Assembly: GCF_000682715.1 (NCBI RefSeq)
Contig: NZ_AWFH01000023.1
Coordinates: forward strand, 62,001 to 126,000
Direction of reading: 5' to 3'
Length of the DNA stretch: 64,000 bases
From: Hyphomonas atlantica corrig.
GTDB lineage: Bacteria; Pseudomonadota; Alphaproteobacteria; Caulobacterales; Hyphomonadaceae
Shown here: positions 36,672 to 48,106 of the stretch, piece by piece
Position numbering within the stretch: the first letter of the stretch is position 1
Layout of the letters: the number at the start of each line of letters is the position of its first letter
Notes under the pieces: generated by a model
What the model saw: only the letters and a program-made list of their open reading frames with translations
Databases searched by the model: none
Told to the model about the DNA's origin: nothing
Translations under genes and position numbers: made by a program

Positions 36672-38504
36672 TCAGGATTTGACCTGCGGCGCCAGCCGGA
36701 TGTTCAGTTCTTTGAGCTGTTTGTCGTCAACTGGGCTCGGTGCCTGCATCATCAGGTCGCGCGCCTGCTGGTTCATCGGGAACAGCGTAACGTCGCGGAT
36801 ATTCTCGGCATCGGCGAGCAGCATCACGATTCTGTCCACGCCCGGTGCGATTCCACCGTGTGGAGGCGCGCCATAACGGAACGCGTTGAGCATGCCGCCA
36901 AACTCTGCCTCGACGACATCCGGACCATACCCAGCCAGCTCAAATGCCTTCAGCATCAGTTCCGGACTATGGTTCCGGATCGCACCGGATGATAGCTCCA
37001 CGCCGTTACACACGATGTCGTACTGATAAGCCTTCAGGTCGAGCTGCTTTTCTTCCGTATCGGCTTCCAACAAGGCGTCCATCCCACCTTGAGGCATTGA
37101 GAACGGGTTGTGGCTGAAATCGACTTTCTTGTTGTCTTCGTCATATTCGTACATCGGGAAGTCAACGATCCAGCAGAGGCGGAATACCCCCTCTTCGATC
37201 AAGCCAAGTTCCTCACCAACCTTCGTGCGCGCGGCGCCGGCGAGCTTGTAAGCCTCGCCCTTCTTCCCAGCTGAGAAGAAGATGCCGTCGCCTGCAGAGA
37301 GACCAAGCTTCTCAAGCAGAGTTGCCAGAAGCGCAGGTTCGAAATTCTTCAGGACCGGATCCTGGCTATCGACCCCGCCGCCATCAGCTTCCTTGAGGCG
37401 CGCATAACCGAGGCCTGGTGCCTGCATTTCCTTCTTCGCCCATTTGTCGAGCTCATCGAAGAATTTACGCGACTTTTCGGCTGCTGCTTTCGGAGCCGGA
37501 ATGGCAATAACGCGGCCACCGCCAGCGATGATCTTGGCGAAGATGCCAAATCCGGTCTTGCTGTCGTCTTCGAAAAATTCGGATACATCAGCCAGTTCGA
37601 TCGGGTTGCGCAGATCCGGCTTGTCGGAGCCATACTTCGCCATTGCTTCGGCATATGGAATGCGCGGAAACGCGCCTTCCGGCACGGTGCGGCCCTTGCC
37701 TTCCCAATCCGCAAACTCGCTGAACACGCCCGCCATGACAGGTTCAATGGCGCTGAACACGTCTTCCTGGGTCACGAAGCTCATTTCAATATCAAGCTGG
37801 TAGAACTCACCCGGCGACCGGTCTGCGCGGGCATCCTCGTCACGGAAACATGGCGCAATCTGGAAGTAGCGGTCAAAGCCGGACACCATCAGCAACTGCT
37901 TGAACTGCTGTGGCGCTTGCGGCAGCGCGTAGAACTCACCTGGATGCAGGCGGCTCGGCACCAGGAAGTCACGAGCGCCTTCCGGGCTGGAGGCGGTCAA
38001 AATCGGGGTCTGGTACTCGGTGAAGCCCTGTTCGATCATACGGCGGCGCAAGCTGGCGATCACCTGGCTACGCAGCACCATATTCTTGTGGAGTGTTTCC
38101 CGGCGAAGATCCAGATAACGGTGCTTCAGGCGAATATCTTCCGGATATTCCGGCTCGCCAAACACTGGCAGCGGCAGCTCAGCCGCCTCTGACTGAACGC
38201 TGACTTCGCCAGCCACGACTTCGATCTCGCCTGTGGCCAGGTTCGGGTTCACGAGGCTCTCATCGCGCGCGACGACCTTGCCTTCCAGCGTGATTACGCT
38301 TTCTGCGCGAAGGCGCTCGACCGTGCCAAATCCGGGGGAGCCGGGATTGAACACGACTTGGGTCAGGCCGTAATGATCCCGCAGGTCGATGAACATCACC
38401 CCGCCATGATCGCGGCGGCGGTGCAGCCAGCCTGACAGTTTTACGGTTTCACCGACATGGGATTTGCGAAGTTCCCCGCAGGTGTGGGTGCGATAGGCGT
38501 GCAT
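36672..38504 (-). CDS. aspS: Aspartyl-tRNA synthetase (probably non-discriminating)
   Basis: 610 residues from ATG 38504, where the family begins ([13 protein letters not shown]) and GGAGAG precedes it. The OB-fold anticodon domain is followed by the class II core with the bacterial insertion: [21 protein letters not shown] (motif 2 region) and [14 protein letters not shown] (motif 3). The anticodon-domain loop reads RRRDHGG with His33. Non-discriminating bacterial AspRS enzymes have His at that position, whereas E. coli-type enzymes have Leu, so this enzyme probably also charges tRNA-Asn for GatCAB correction (inference). Divergent from rnd across 97 bases. Confidence 0.96.
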   Translation of the reverse strand: MHAYRTHTCGELRKSHVGETVKLSGWLHRRRDHGGVMFIDLRDHYGLTQVVFNPGSPGFGTVERLRAESVITLEGKVVARDESLVNPNLATGEIEVVAGEVSVQSEAAELPLPVFGEPEYPEDIRLKHRYLDLRRETLHKNMVLRSQVIASLRRRMIEQGFTEYQTPILTASSPEGARDFLVPSRLHPGEFYALPQAPQQFKQLLMVSGFDRYFQIAPCFRDEDARADRSPGEFYQLDIEMSFVTQEDVFSAIEPVMAGVFSEFADWEGKGRTVPEGAFPRIPYAEAMAKYGSDKPDLRNPIELADVSEFFEDDSKTGFGIFAKIIAGGGRVIAIPAPKAAAEKSRKFFDELDKWAKKEMQAPGLGYARLKEADGGGVDSQDPVLKNFEPALLATLLEKLGLSAGDGIFFSAGKKGEAYKLAGAARTKVGEELGLIEEGVFRLCWIVDFPMYEYDEDNKKVDFSHNPFSMPQGGMDALLEADTEEKQLDLKAYQYDIVCNGVELSSGAIRNHSPELMLKAFELAGYGPDVVEAEFGGMLNAFRYGAPPHGGIAPGVDRIVMLLADAENIRDVTLFPMNQQARDLMMQAPSPVDDKQLKELNIRLAPQVKS

Positions 38505-38601
38505 CGGAAACTCTCTCCGGAAATACGGTCCAACAGAAATAAAGCGCGAAAGGCACGGAACCTCTCGCAATTGTCAAGGCGATGCGATACGCAAGCGCGC
38601 G

Positions 38602-39768
38602 ATGACTGACAACACCCTGACTCCCATTACTGAGCAGTCGGCACTGGAAGACCTGTGCGGAAAGCTCGCTGAATCCGACTTTATCTGCGTCGATACCGAG
38701 TTTCATCGGGAAACGACCTATTGGCCGGAGCTCTGCCTCGTCCAGGCCTCTGCGCCCGGCGTGGAAGGCCTGATCGACCCGCTGGCAGAGGATCTGGACA
38801 TCGGCCCGTTCCTCGACCTGATCGCCGCAGACAATCGCGTGAAAGTATTCCACGCGGCCCGTCAGGACCTCGAAATCTTCAATCGCCTGATTGGACATCC
38901 GCCCGGCCCGATCTTCGATACGCAGGTCGCAGCGATGGCTCTCGGCCTCGGTGATTCGATCTCTTATGACAATCTGGTGCAGCGCGTGCTGAAGCGCCAG
39001 ATCGACAAATCGAGCCAGTTCACCGACTGGACCCGCCGCCCGCTCAGCCAGAAACAATTGGTCTACGCGCTCGGCGATGTCACGCATTTGAGAGACGCCT
39101 ACCTCAAGATGCGGGACGAGTTGGAAAACCTTGGCCGTCTCTGTTGGGTCCGCGAGGAAATGGCCGACTTGGAAGACCCGGCGAAATATGACACGGACCC
39201 CGCCAATGCCTGGCAGCGACTTAAACTGCGCAAGCCGAAGAAAGACTATGCTGCCATTGTGGTTGCTGTTGCCGCATGGCGCGAAACGCTGGCCCAGGAG
39301 CTCGACAAACCACGTCGCCGCATTCTGAAAGACGATGCAATCCAGGAGATTGCGAGCCAGAAACCGCGCTCAGAGCAGGATTTCGGTCAGCTGCGCGCCG
39401 TGCCGAACGGCTTTATCCGATCAAAGTATGGTCAGGGCCTCGCTGAAGCCGTCGCGGACGCGATTGATAATCCAGAGAAGTATGCTCCGGAACTCGGCCC
39501 GCGCGTTCAAAACGCGCAAATCCCAGCGGGCGCACCGGAATTGCTGAAAGTACTACTCAAGCATGTCAGCGAAGAAAATGACGTGGTCCCCCGCCTGATC
39601 GCGAATGCGGCCGACATTGACCGGATCGCACGCGGCGAAACCGGCGATGAGATCGCCGCCATGACCGGGTGGCGCTACGACATGTTCGGTCGCAAGGCTC
39701 AGGCATTGCTGAACGGCAAACTTGCCGTGTCATTCGAAGGAGGTCAGGTCCGCTTGTTCGACGTCTGA
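38602..39768 (+). CDS. rnd: Ribonuclease D
   Basis: 388 residues. 3'-5' exoribonuclease of the DEDD superfamily, involved in tRNA 3' maturation. Exo I reads VDTEFHRETTYWPELCLVQ with D31 and E33; Exo II reads VFHAARQDLEIF; Exo III reads YALGDVTHL with the catalytic Tyr and Asp. Two C-terminal HRDC-like regions follow (AAWRETLAQELDKPRRRILKDD and the last 100 residues). Convergent with ppx, 14 bases between stops. Confidence 0.95.
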   Translation: MTDNTLTPITEQSALEDLCGKLAESDFICVDTEFHRETTYWPELCLVQASAPGVEGLIDPLAEDLDIGPFLDLIAADNRVKVFHAARQDLEIFNRLIGHPPGPIFDTQVAAMALGLGDSISYDNLVQRVLKRQIDKSSQFTDWTRRPLSQKQLVYALGDVTHLRDAYLKMRDELENLGRLCWVREEMADLEDPAKYDTDPANAWQRLKLRKPKKDYAAIVVAVAAWRETLAQELDKPRRRILKDDAIQEIASQKPRSEQDFGQLRAVPNGFIRSKYGQGLAEAVADAIDNPEKYAPELGPRVQNAQIPAGAPELLKVLLKHVSEENDVVPRLIANAADIDRIARGETGDEIAAMTGWRYDMFGRKAQALLNGKLAVSFEGGQVRLFDV

Positions 39769-39782
39769 TACAGCGGCGACAA

Positions 39783-41264
39783 TTAGCGGATCACGACTTC
39801 AGATTTCAGCCTCACTTGGCTCGCAGTCTGGGAGAGGCGTCGCTCGACCGTATCCGACACCATAGCCGAATCCGATCTGGACACCCTCAATTGCAATGTC
39901 TCTGCTGTGCGAACGAGCTGTGCCCGCTTCAGGATCGGGCCTGACCGGCCAGAGAATACAGCACCGAGCCGCATCGCACTGCCGATTTGACGGGCACGCT
40001 CATCCTGCTCCGGTGTGGTCAGTGTCGTATACTCGTCCGGCCGCTTGAAGTCTTTCTGGTAGCGGCACCCGACGGCATATGCGATCAATGCCCGCTCGCG
40101 ATGCGCCACAGCCGTGTATGGCGCGCGCAAGGCCTGATCATAGGCCATTATGGCCCGGTGGTCCGGATGGAACCTGCCTGCACTGTCAGACATCATGCAG
40201 GCCGCCCGCTCAATCCGCTGGTCGGCGGCCGGAGAACCGAACAGGTCCGGTTCAGGCGCAAGCGCCGGCGCAATGAAGTCGTGCAGTGCTTCGCCGAAGA
40301 GAATCTGGTTGCGATCGAGTCGTGCGAAGGCGATCGCACCATCCAGCAAGGGATCATTGTCTGACGCCCCCAACTCATTGCGCAGCACACCCTCGCGCAG
40401 ACCGCTGGATGATATTGTCATACCATCCAGTTCGCTCATCTCCAGGACTTCTTGCGCGAGAATGGCAGCAATTGGCAGATGGCGGGCTCGCTTCTTGTCA
40501 ACGGCTTCGAGGGTAAGGCGCGCTGTTGAATTGGTCAGGCTGTCGAAACAGACCTTAGCTGCACGGTCAATCTGCGCCTTGGTCATCTGATAACCCTGCA
40601 AAACCTGCAGCGAATACCCCTCCAGATGCATGTTCAACTTGGCAAGCGTCCGCCATGCTCCGCCCACCGCATAAAAACGCCCTTCAGCCTTGGCAAGGAC
40701 AGCAGATGTCTTCAGTTCTGTCCGGATCGTCTTGCGTAGGGATTTGAGGTCAATGTCGCCATTCACCAGCGACAACGGTCCGAGCATCAGGCTTTCACCG
40801 CCACCTGCTTTCGGTCCGATCTGCTTGAACTCGAGACTGGAGCCACCAAGATCTCCGATCATCCCATGTGGCTCATGAAAGCTTGCCTCGACCCCCACTG
40901 CCGACAACCGGGCCTCATCCTCGCCTGAGAGGACCAGGATTTTCCGCCCCAGCGCATTTGATGCCTGGCTAATGAATTCGGCACCATTGTCCGCTGATCG
41001 GACCGCCGCGGTTGCAACGGCCGTAAAACTCTTCAGATTCAACGCCTTCAGGATCGCTCGATACCGACCGAGCGCCTTTAGCGCAGCCTCAACGCCCGAA
41101 GGCGACAACTGCCCGGTCGTCATCAGCCCTGCACCCAATCCGGCCATGACCTTTTCATTGAAGGTCGGCAGGATCGACGCGCCGAGCACATTGTAGATCA
41201 CCAGACGAACCGAGTTGGACCCGATGTCGATGATGGCTGCGCGCTCTGTTTTTGGTAGCGTCAC
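39783..41264 (-). CDS. ppx: Ppx/GppA exopolyphosphatase-family protein
   Basis: 493 residues. ASKHA-fold phosphatase releasing phosphate from polyphosphate and/or hydrolysing pppGpp. Phosphate-1 loop [16 protein letters not shown] (residues 9-24) and phosphate-2 loop [12 protein letters not shown] (about 138) are intact; the rest is the usual HD-like helical C-terminus. The start is GTG within a GTGA overlap with the ppk stop. It is the last gene of the DUF2066-hdaA-ppk-ppx operon, so synthesis and degradation of polyphosphate are produced from one transcript. Whether it prefers polyphosphate or pppGpp is unclear. Confidence 0.93.
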   Translation of the reverse strand: MTLPKTERAAIIDIGSNSVRLVIYNVLGASILPTFNEKVMAGLGAGLMTTGQLSPSGVEAALKALGRYRAILKALNLKSFTAVATAAVRSADNGAEFISQASNALGRKILVLSGEDEARLSAVGVEASFHEPHGMIGDLGGSSLEFKQIGPKAGGGESLMLGPLSLVNGDIDLKSLRKTIRTELKTSAVLAKAEGRFYAVGGAWRTLAKLNMHLEGYSLQVLQGYQMTKAQIDRAAKVCFDSLTNSTARLTLEAVDKKRARHLPIAAILAQEVLEMSELDGMTISSSGLREGVLRNELGASDNDPLLDGAIAFARLDRNQILFGEALHDFIAPALAPEPDLFGSPAADQRIERAACMMSDSAGRFHPDHRAIMAYDQALRAPYTAVAHRERALIAYAVGCRYQKDFKRPDEYTTLTTPEQDERARQIGSAMRLGAVFSGRSGPILKRAQLVRTAETLQLRVSRSDSAMVSDTVERRLSQTASQVRLKSEVVIR

Positions 41265-43435
41265 CCCGAGACACCCTCTCGCGGTTTCAGCCGTGGGGGA
41301 AGACTGACTTCCAAGGAACTGCCACGCCCTGAAAGGCTCGGATTATCCATGAAATAGGTATGTGCAGAGAAAGGTTTTGCAGTCTCAGCCACGTCCATCC
41401 GCTCATACGAGCCATCTTCTCTCATGATCCATGTCTGCTGTTCATCGTTCAGGTTTGCCACCATGATCTGATTCAACACCTGACGATGCACAGTCGGATT
41501 CTCAACCGGCACGAGTGCCTCGACCCGACGGTTCAGGTTCCGCGGCATCCAGTCGGCAGATGAAATGAACACCTTTGCCTTCGGCGACGGAAGTGTCTGG
41601 CCGTTCGCGAAACAGACGATCCGCGAGTGCTCAAGAAAACGCCCGACAATGCTCTTTACCGAGATATTGTCTGACAGTCCCGGCACACCTGGCCGTAAAC
41701 AGCAAATCCCTCTCACAACCAGGATGATCGGCACGCCTGCCTGGCTCGCTTCATAAAGGGCATCAATAACCTCGCCATCGACCAGTGAGTTCATCTTGGC
41801 CCAGATGCCGCACGGCGCTCCCTTGCGCGCCGCATCGGCTTCGGCTTCGATCATGTCAATCAATTGTTGCTTCATGTCCAATGGCGACATGGACAGCTTT
41901 TCCATCACTGGTCCGACTTTGGGTGGCTCACGGTACGCTGTGACGAAATTGAACAGACGATTTGCATCTCGCCCAAGTGACGCATCCGCGGTGAACAAGG
42001 ATAAGTCCGTATAGATACGGGCATTGATCGGATGATAATTTCCGGTACCGAAATGCGTGTAGGTGCGCAACTCGTCGCCTTCCCGGCGCACGACCAGAGA
42101 CACTTTGGCGTGGGTCTTGTATTCGATAAACCCATAGACGACCTGAACGCCGGCCCGTTCAAGATCGCGCGCCAGACGCAAATTGGCTTCTTCATCAAAG
42201 CGGGCCTTGATCTCAACCAACGCCGTGACGTTCTTTCCGGCCTCTGCCGCCTCGACCAGCGCCGCGACGATCTGCGAGTTCGCTGTCGTGCGGTACAAGG
42301 TCTGTTTGATCGCCACCACTTGCGGATCGGCTGCCGCCTGACGCACGAACTCAACGACAACATCGAACGTTTCGAAAGGGTGGTGCACCAAGATATCCTT
42401 GGCCCGAATAGCCGCAAAGCAATCGCCCCCCATTTCGCGAATGCGTTCTGGATAGCGCGCTTCATAGGATGGGAATTGCAGGTCCGGACGATCCTTTACA
42501 ATGAGTTCCGACAATTGGGCCATTCCCAATATGCCGTCATACAGAACGATGTCGTCTTCTTCTGCGCCAATTTCATGCGTGATCAATTTGCGTAGATCTT
42601 CGGGCGCGCTTGACTGCATCCGGATACGGACGATCCGGCCTCGGCGGCGTTGCTTCAGCAGAACTTCGAACTCGCGGATCAGATCTTCTGCTTCTTCCTC
42701 AATCTCGATATCGCTATCGCGAATCACCCGGAATAGACAGCGATCCTTTTCCTCAAAGCCAGGAAACAAATCATCGATGAACATGCCTATGACGTCTTCA
42801 AGGGCAATGAACCGGAGATTGCCCTTGGTGCCGTTTGGCAAACGAATGAAGCGGCGTACGAATGCCGGCAATGGGATGATGCCGACATGATCATCGCCAC
42901 TGTCTTTTGAAATCAGATTGATCGCGACCGAAAATCCCAAATTGGGAATGAATGGAAATGGGTGCGCCGGGTCCACCGCCAGAGGCGTAAGCACCGGGAA
43001 AATGTTTGACCGAAAATACTTGTCCAGCTCACCGCGATCACGCTTGTTGAGGTCCTTCACGCCCAACACGTCTATGCCTTCGGCGTGAAGCTCCTGTTTC
43101 AGGCTGCGCCAGCGTTCCTGCTGCTCGGCGATCAGGTTCAGGGACGCCGCCTCAATCTTCTCCACTTGCTCCGCCGGGGTCAGGCCGTCCTGGCTGGATT
43201 TCACGATGCCTGCTCGCACCTGCTCGCGCAGGCCCGCATAGCGAACCATTTCGAACTCATCGAGATTGCTGGCGGAAATCGACAGGAAACGCAGCCGCTC
43301 CAACAGCGGATGGTCCATATTCGAAGATTCCTCGAGGACACGCTGATTGAACTCGAGCCACGACAATTCCCGATTCAGGAAGCGGTCTGGCGAGGCCATC
43401 AGCTGTTCTACTGTTCCAGTTTGTCCATCGGCCAT
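41261..43435 (-). CDS. ppk: Polyphosphate kinase 1
   Basis: 724 residues, full length. Makes polyphosphate from ATP through a phosphohistidine. Seen: N-domain [32 protein letters not shown], and the active-site [25 protein letters not shown], where the first His is autophosphorylated. The C-terminal PLD-like region includes [33 protein letters not shown] follows a GGAG/AGG stretch. The GTGA overlap with ppx and 18-base gap to hdaA indicate a single operon. Confidence 0.97.
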   Translation of the reverse strand: MADGQTGTVEQLMASPDRFLNRELSWLEFNQRVLEESSNMDHPLLERLRFLSISASNLDEFEMVRYAGLREQVRAGIVKSSQDGLTPAEQVEKIEAASLNLIAEQQERWRSLKQELHAEGIDVLGVKDLNKRDRGELDKYFRSNIFPVLTPLAVDPAHPFPFIPNLGFSVAINLISKDSGDDHVGIIPLPAFVRRFIRLPNGTKGNLRFIALEDVIGMFIDDLFPGFEEKDRCLFRVIRDSDIEIEEEAEDLIREFEVLLKQRRRGRIVRIRMQSSAPEDLRKLITHEIGAEEDDIVLYDGILGMAQLSELIVKDRPDLQFPSYEARYPERIREMGGDCFAAIRAKDILVHHPFETFDVVVEFVRQAAADPQVVAIKQTLYRTTANSQIVAALVEAAEAGKNVTALVEIKARFDEEANLRLARDLERAGVQVVYGFIEYKTHAKVSLVVRREGDELRTYTHFGTGNYHPINARIYTDLSLFTADASLGRDANRLFNFVTAYREPPKVGPVMEKLSMSPLDMKQQLIDMIEAEADAARKGAPCGIWAKMNSLVDGEVIDALYEASQAGVPIILVVRGICCLRPGVPGLSDNISVKSIVGRFLEHSRIVCFANGQTLPSPKAKVFISSADWMPRNLNRRVEALVPVENPTVHRQVLNQIMVANLNDEQQTWIMREDGSYERMDVAETAKPFSAHTYFMDNPSLSGRGSSLEVSLPPRLKPREGVSG

Positions 43436-43453
43436 CGTGCCTGCTCCGCGTGT

Positions 43454-44185
43454 TTAGTCGTCCTCAAATGCCGCGGAATCCGGATTGGCCCATCCGAGTT
43501 CCTCCACGACATCCCGCGCCAGAGGCACACTGGGTGCCCGGCCGGTTTCGGTCACCTTATCACTTAATTTCTCAATAAATATTTCGATAGCCGTATAAGA
43601 TAGCTCCAATCTCGGAACTACATATTTAATGAGATCAGGTTCCAGCTTCAGGAAAAAACGCGCCGCCGTAGATTCAAGGCGCGCTTTCAGCATTTCCTCA
43701 TCCGGCTCCCGAATTTCGACGACCGGCAGAGCCATGAAACGCGATTTCAGATCAGCGGAAGATGTCTGCCACTGACTTGGATGCCGCTTTGAGGTGAGCA
43801 ACACGCGCCCGCCCCCCGCTGCGGCTGAATCGATCAATGTGAGCAGGTTTTCGCTTTTCTTTACGAGATCGGCGTCATCGACGACCGCGGCTGTCGTTGC
43901 CAACGCTGACAGGCCGGGTGTTTTCAAACGCGAGAACTCTTTTGCTGCATAGAAGCTGCCATCGAACTCACGACACCAGGCTTTGGCCAGAACGGACAAG
44001 CCACTGCGCGGCGGCCCCAACAGGCAAATGACCGGAAATGGCCAAGCTTGCGGCGTGCGCAGGACAGCCATTGCGCTTTCATTCGCCTCTGTGACGAGCA
44101 GCGCATCAAGCGTGGGTTCTTTTGCAGGAAAGCCTAGGCTGAGCTGGCTTGGCCGGGACGGCCCCTTGGTATTATCCGCGCTCAC
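43454..44185 (-). CDS. hdaA: HdaA-like DnaA-inactivation protein
   Basis: 243-residue DnaA-related AAA+ protein without the DnaA DNA-binding domain. The N-terminal QLSLGF is a sliding-clamp binding motif. The Walker A region GPPRSGLSVLA lacks the usual Lys, as Hda proteins can. VVDDAD serves as Walker B, and the C-terminal helical lid has RFFLKLEPDLIKYVVPRLELSYTAIEIFIEKLS. In Caulobacter HdaA with the clamp stimulates DnaA-ATP hydrolysis to limit re-initiation. Start GTG lies in a GTGA overlap with the DUF2066 stop. Position beside ppk and the DUF2066 gene agrees with other alphaproteobacteria (recalled). Confidence 0.9.
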   Translation of the reverse strand: MSADNTKGPSRPSQLSLGFPAKEPTLDALLVTEANESAMAVLRTPQAWPFPVICLLGPPRSGLSVLAKAWCREFDGSFYAAKEFSRLKTPGLSALATTAAVVDDADLVKKSENLLTLIDSAAAGGGRVLLTSKRHPSQWQTSSADLKSRFMALPVVEIREPDEEMLKARLESTAARFFLKLEPDLIKYVVPRLELSYTAIEIFIEKLSDKVTETGRAPSVPLARDVVEELGWANPDSAAFEDD

Positions 44186-45201
44186 GGTTCCCCCGATGGA
44201 GACACAGCCGATCGGACGATCCAGCCCATTTCATTCTCGGACAGGGACACCCCACGCTGTAGCAGATCGTTCTGCAATCGTGGCGGATCCCCCGCATAGG
44301 AAAACGCAACCAGTGCACCATCGCGCGCGATGGCCTCAATCCGGAATTCCGAGATCAATGGCGAACGCGCCAAAGCGCCACGCAGCGTGTTCCATTCTGC
44401 CAGCGACGTGTAGCGAACGCTCGCGGTTGCTGGGGTGCGCTCTCCTGAGCGGATAACCGAAACTTCCTTCCAGTTCTCGTCCAGCAGCGCCACCATGCGG
44501 TCAACCGCAACCTCCAGCGACGACGCATAGGGCGTCGTGCCGACACGTTCCGTTCCCGCCGCAGTGACTGTGGACACGGTCACCTGCCAGGCCCCATCCA
44601 CACCCGATAATTCTGCCAGAATACCCCGACGCGCGCCAAGAGCGCCCGCTTCCGGAGAAAGTTCAAGCCAGTCGCTGTATGCGCTGTAACCGGGGCTGTT
44701 GGCCGTCACGAAGGGGGAGAGTGTTTCGTCGCGCCCGGTACCGAGCGCTTCGCGCCACGCTGCATCCAGCCCAGCAGATCCAGCAAGCGGCACCAGCAAT
44801 CCCTTCGGCGCCTGTGTGTCGACATATGGCACTGACAGGCCATCAAGATGAGCCCGTACCATGCGCGGATTGTAGACGACGGCCAGTGTGCCTTTATAGC
44901 GCCCGGCACCCGCAGTCTCTTCCTGGACATCCACGGCAGCCGACAGGCGATCTGCCAGCGCTGCATCCACAACAAGGCCGCCCGATTGCAGCCGATCCTC
45001 TGCCAGCGTAATCCGGTCAATCAGCACGCGGGCGCCCTGAACCCGCGCTGACGCCATGGCCAGTTCACGTGCTTCGATGAGCGAACCCGCCGTCTCATCC
45101 ACTTCGATATTCGAGACGGTGTATACGTCCCGCGTATCCGCAAAGGCGCTTGCTCCCATCGCGACGAGAGCAAAAAGGGACGCGAAAAGGATACGAATCA
45201 T
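44182..45201 (-). CDS. DUF2066 exported protein
   Basis: 339 residues from ATG 45201, chosen for the GGAGG upstream and the signal peptide it opens ([18 protein letters not shown]). The frame is open for another 190 codons upstream, but that stretch is antisense to purM and has no signal peptide or homology. DUF2066 part: [40 protein letters not shown], then [16 protein letters not shown]. Function unknown in the family; periplasmic. Overlaps hdaA by GTGA and starts the operon with ppk and ppx. Divergent from purM, 105 bases apart. Confidence 0.88.
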   Translation of the reverse strand: MIRILFASLFALVAMGASAFADTRDVYTVSNIEVDETAGSLIEARELAMASARVQGARVLIDRITLAEDRLQSGGLVVDAALADRLSAAVDVQEETAGAGRYKGTLAVVYNPRMVRAHLDGLSVPYVDTQAPKGLLVPLAGSAGLDAAWREALGTGRDETLSPFVTANSPGYSAYSDWLELSPEAGALGARRGILAELSGVDGAWQVTVSTVTAAGTERVGTTPYASSLEVAVDRMVALLDENWKEVSVIRSGERTPATASVRYTSLAEWNTLRGALARSPLISEFRIEAIARDGALVAFSYAGDPPRLQNDLLQRGVSLSENEMGWIVRSAVSPSGEP

Positions 45202-45306
45202 GGTCGACGGCCTCCGTTTGAACCTGTTGTAGCAAGCCAATGCGACAGCCGAAACCGCAAGCGGCACTGGCAGAGACGTTTTCCCCATGCTAACGCGCGA
45301 GTCATC

Positions 45307-46332
45307 ATGAGCGATACATCCAAAACTCCCCTTTCCTACCGTGATGCCGGTGTCGACATTGAGGCAGGAGAAAGGCTGGTCGAGGCCATAGGCCCGCTGG
45401 CAAAAGCCACAGCCCGTGCGGGCGTGATGGGCGGCCTCGGCGGCTTCGGCGCGCTGTTTGACCTGAAAGCGTCTGGCTATGAGGATCCGGTCCTCGTTTC
45501 CGGCACCGATGGCGTGGGCACAAAACTGATGCTGGCTTTTGAGACCGGCATTCACAACACGGTCGGCATAGACCTCGTCGCCATGTGCGCCAACGATGTG
45601 CTCGCCCAGGGCGCGGAGCCCCTGTTTTTCTTGGACTATTTTGCAACCGGAAAGCTCGAAGCCGGCATCGCCGAAGCCGTCATTTCCGGCATTGCCGAAG
45701 GCTGCCGCCAGTCTGGCTGCGCGCTGGTGGGCGGGGAGACCGCCGAAATGCCGGGCATGTACCCGCCCGGTCACTATGATCTTGCAGGCTTTGTGGTCGG
45801 CGCTGTGGACCGGGCAAAGGTTCTTCCCCGCATGAGCGACATGGCCGAGGGCGATGTGCTGATCGGCATCGCCTCATCCGGCCCGCATTCCAATGGCTAT
45901 TCCCTGATCCGTCGCATCGTCGAGCGGGAAAGCTTGTCTTACGAATCCCCCTCTCCGTTCTCCGACGGGACGCTTGGCGAAGCCCTGCTCACACCGACGC
46001 GGCTTTACTCACAAGCCGCCCTGCCCCTCATAAAAGGCGACTTGATCAAAGGCCTCGCTCATATCACCGGTGGCGGCATTACCGAGAACACCCCGCGCAT
46101 GTGCCCGGACCATCTCGCCCCCCGCATTGACCGGTCGGCCTGGGCGCCGAGCCCGGTCTTCCAATGGCTTCAGGAAGCTGGCGGCGTAGAGCTGGACGAG
46201 ATGCACCGTACCTTCAATATGGGCATCGGCATGATCTTCGCGGTCGCCCCGGACATGGCAGAGATCGCCATGAACCAGCTCCGCGTGGTGGGTGAACAGC
46301 CGGTTATCCTCGGGGATCTCGTCCCCGCATGA
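45307..46332 (+). CDS. purM: Phosphoribosylformylglycinamidine cyclo-ligase
   Basis: 341 residues. Closes the imidazole ring to give AIR in purine synthesis, using ATP. Seen: [82 protein letters not shown] and [13 protein letters not shown], all hallmarks. The last codons overlap purN in ATGA. Ordering purM-purN with hdaA divergent is common in this group. Confidence 0.97.
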   Translation: MSDTSKTPLSYRDAGVDIEAGERLVEAIGPLAKATARAGVMGGLGGFGALFDLKASGYEDPVLVSGTDGVGTKLMLAFETGIHNTVGIDLVAMCANDVLAQGAEPLFFLDYFATGKLEAGIAEAVISGIAEGCRQSGCALVGGETAEMPGMYPPGHYDLAGFVVGAVDRAKVLPRMSDMAEGDVLIGIASSGPHSNGYSLIRRIVERESLSYESPSPFSDGTLGEALLTPTRLYSQAALPLIKGDLIKGLAHITGGGITENTPRMCPDHLAPRIDRSAWAPSPVFQWLQEAGGVELDEMHRTFNMGIGMIFAVAPDMAEIAMNQLRVVGEQPVILGDLVPA

Positions 46333-46919
46333 CGCGCCTGAAGCTCGCGATCCTGATTTCCGGCCGGGGCTCTAACATGAAAGCCCTGCTGGAAGCCGCG
46401 CGCGATCCGTCTTTTCCGGCCAAACCAGTCCTGGTCCTGTCGAACAGGCCGGATGCGAAGGGGCTGGAAACAGCCGCCGACGAGGGAATCCCAACCGCTG
46501 CGATTGATCACAAAACCTTCGGCAAGGACCGCGAAGCGTTCGAGCGGGCTATGAATGAACACCTTGAAACGGCCGGCGTAGAAATCATCGCGCTGGCCGG
46601 CTTCATGCGCGTCCTGACACCCTGGTTCGTAAACACGTGGGAAGGTCGGATGATCAATATCCACCCCTCCCTCCTGCCGAAATATAAAGGTCTCGACACG
46701 CATCAACGCGCGATAGATGCGGGCGATGCCGAGGCTGGCTGTACCGTCCATTGGGTCAGCCCGGGCGTCGATGATGGAGAGATCATCCAGCAAGCGTCTG
46801 TCCCCATCCTGCCGGGCGACACAGCTGACGCACTGGCAAACCGCATCCTTCCGGTTGAACATGCACTGTATCCCGAAGCGCTCGCGAAGGCCTGCGAATC
46901 CATAAAGGCGCGGGCCTAG
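46329..46919 (+). CDS. purN: Phosphoribosylglycinamide formyltransferase
   Basis: 196 residues. Transfers formyl from 10-formyl-THF to GAR. Seen: [18 protein letters not shown] at the N-terminus, the catalytic [23 protein letters not shown] with Asn and His, and [18 protein letters not shown] with the catalytic Asp. Translationally coupled to purM through the 4-base overlap. Confidence 0.97.
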   Translation: MTRLKLAILISGRGSNMKALLEAARDPSFPAKPVLVLSNRPDAKGLETAADEGIPTAAIDHKTFGKDREAFERAMNEHLETAGVEIIALAGFMRVLTPWFVNTWEGRMINIHPSLLPKYKGLDTHQRAIDAGDAEAGCTVHWVSPGVDDGEIIQQASVPILPGDTADALANRILPVEHALYPEALAKACESIKARA

Positions 46920-47002
46920 CCCAGCCCCTTTCGCCCTCCCAGCCCCGGCGGCAATGCCAACCGAATTCGTCGGATAGCTCATTCCCATAGGCTGGAAGGA
47001 CG

Positions 47003-47407
47003 ATGCCGTCCTTCTCCCTCTTCCAGCCCCTGCCGGGCCTGCCGCTCTATCTTTGGCCAGTCTGGCCTCTGATCTACTGGCGCATACTGCGCCTGAAGGC
47101 GTGGTTTCGAGCGAACGGCCGCCCAGGCTCAAAAATGCTCTGGGGCGTGACGCGGGATGGGCGCATCGTGGTCAATCTGCTGTCGGATGATCTGTCGGGC
47201 CGAACGCCGCCTCGTTCGGGGTTCGATTTCGAACCCTCGCGCCATTTTCGTGAGGCGGCCTATAGTGAAGTCAGGGTCCTCATTCCCGATGCGACTCGCC
47301 AGCAAAAGCTGGGATCTCTTGGCATCGCGTCCGAACGTGGCGCACAAGAAAATGACTTTCACCGGGAATACGGCAACTCTCCCCTGCTCCCCCTCCCGGA
47401 CACCTGA
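47003..47407 (+). CDS. Hypothetical protein with hydrophobic N-terminus
   Basis: 134 residues; no family recognised. A good GGAAGGACG ribosome site sits just before the ATG. The first 30 residues are Pro/Trp/Leu-rich and hydrophobic (LPLYLWPVWPLIYWRILRLKAW), probably one membrane segment with a following basic patch, then a soluble region (WGVTRDGRIVVNLLSDDL). Located between purN and ndk, 83 bases after purN. The opposite strand has a longer open frame, but without start signals or homology. Confidence 0.6.
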   Translation: MPSFSLFQPLPGLPLYLWPVWPLIYWRILRLKAWFRANGRPGSKMLWGVTRDGRIVVNLLSDDLSGRTPPRSGFDFEPSRHFREAAYSEVRVLIPDATRQQKLGSLGIASERGAQENDFHREYGNSPLLPLPDT

Positions 47408-47474
47408 CCTTCCCATGAAAATGCAGTCAAATTCACCCGGATGGCAACGCCAGTCCGGCCGCTCGTGCTGCGGC

Positions 47475-47506
47475 AAAGAAAAAGGCCGCACCTTCCGGCA
47501 CGGCCT
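47475..47506 (-). terminator. Intrinsic terminator of ndk
   Basis: On the minus strand, a 10-bp stem (AGGCCGTGCC / GGTGCGGCCT, two G-T pairs) with a GGAA tetraloop is followed by TTTTTCTTT, 32 bases past the ndk stop. Confidence 0.85.
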
Positions 47507-47538
47507 CTCTAAATCTTAGCTGCCCGAAGGCAGAGGCC

Positions 47539-47961
47539 TTAGCCAGCAATGTCGGCTTCAGAGAAGAACTGCGCGATTTCGATCGCAGCATTCTCTTCAG
47601 AATCAGAACCGTGAACGGAGTTTTCGCCAATGGATTTTGCGTACAGCTTGCGGATCGTGCCGTCAGCGGCTTCAGCAGGGTTCGTTGCACCCATCACTTC
47701 GCGATACTTGGCAACAGCGTTTTCGCCTTCCAGAACCTGAACAACCACCGGGCCGGAGGTCATGAACTCGACCAGCTCGCCGTAGAAAGGACGCTCAGCG
47801 TGAACTGCGTAGAAGCGCTTTGCCTGATCTTCGGTCATCTGGATGCGGCGCTGGCCGATGATGCGCAGGCCGGCCTGCTCGATAACGGCATTGACGGCGC
47901 CGGTCAGGTTACGCTCGGTCGCGTCTGGTTTGATGATGGAAAAAGTACGCTGAACAGCCAT
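47539..47961 (-). CDS. ndk: Nucleoside diphosphate kinase
   Basis: 140 residues, normal for bacterial Ndk. Exchanges gamma-phosphate between NTPs and NDPs through phosphohistidine H117 in NSVHGSDS. Other marks: [31 protein letters not shown] and GATNPAEA. A single gene with its own terminator downstream. ATG follows CAGGATG. Confidence 0.97.
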   Translation of the reverse strand: MAVQRTFSIIKPDATERNLTGAVNAVIEQAGLRIIGQRRIQMTEDQAKRFYAVHAERPFYGELVEFMTSGPVVVQVLEGENAVAKYREVMGATNPAEAADGTIRKLYAKSIGENSVHGSDSEENAAIEIAQFFSEADIAG

Positions 47962-48106
47962 GATGACATCCTGCTTGTAAGGGAAAAGGGGTTCTCGCGC
48001 GGCCTATAGCGGCGCTGGCCCCGCGGGGCAAGCTTGGATGGCGGCTCTTGTACAGACGCCTGCGTGAGCCTAACAGGCTCGCCGAAACGAAATTCAGGAA
48101 TCACCC

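Noticed and set aside
45202..45774. 190-codon upstream extension of the DUF2066 frame
   Set aside because: It is antisense to purM, and the signal peptide and GGAGG site mark the true start at 45201.
46170..47132. 320-codon minus-strand open frame
   Set aside because: Antisense to the purM end and all of purN, which are unmistakable; no ribosome site, domain or start signal.
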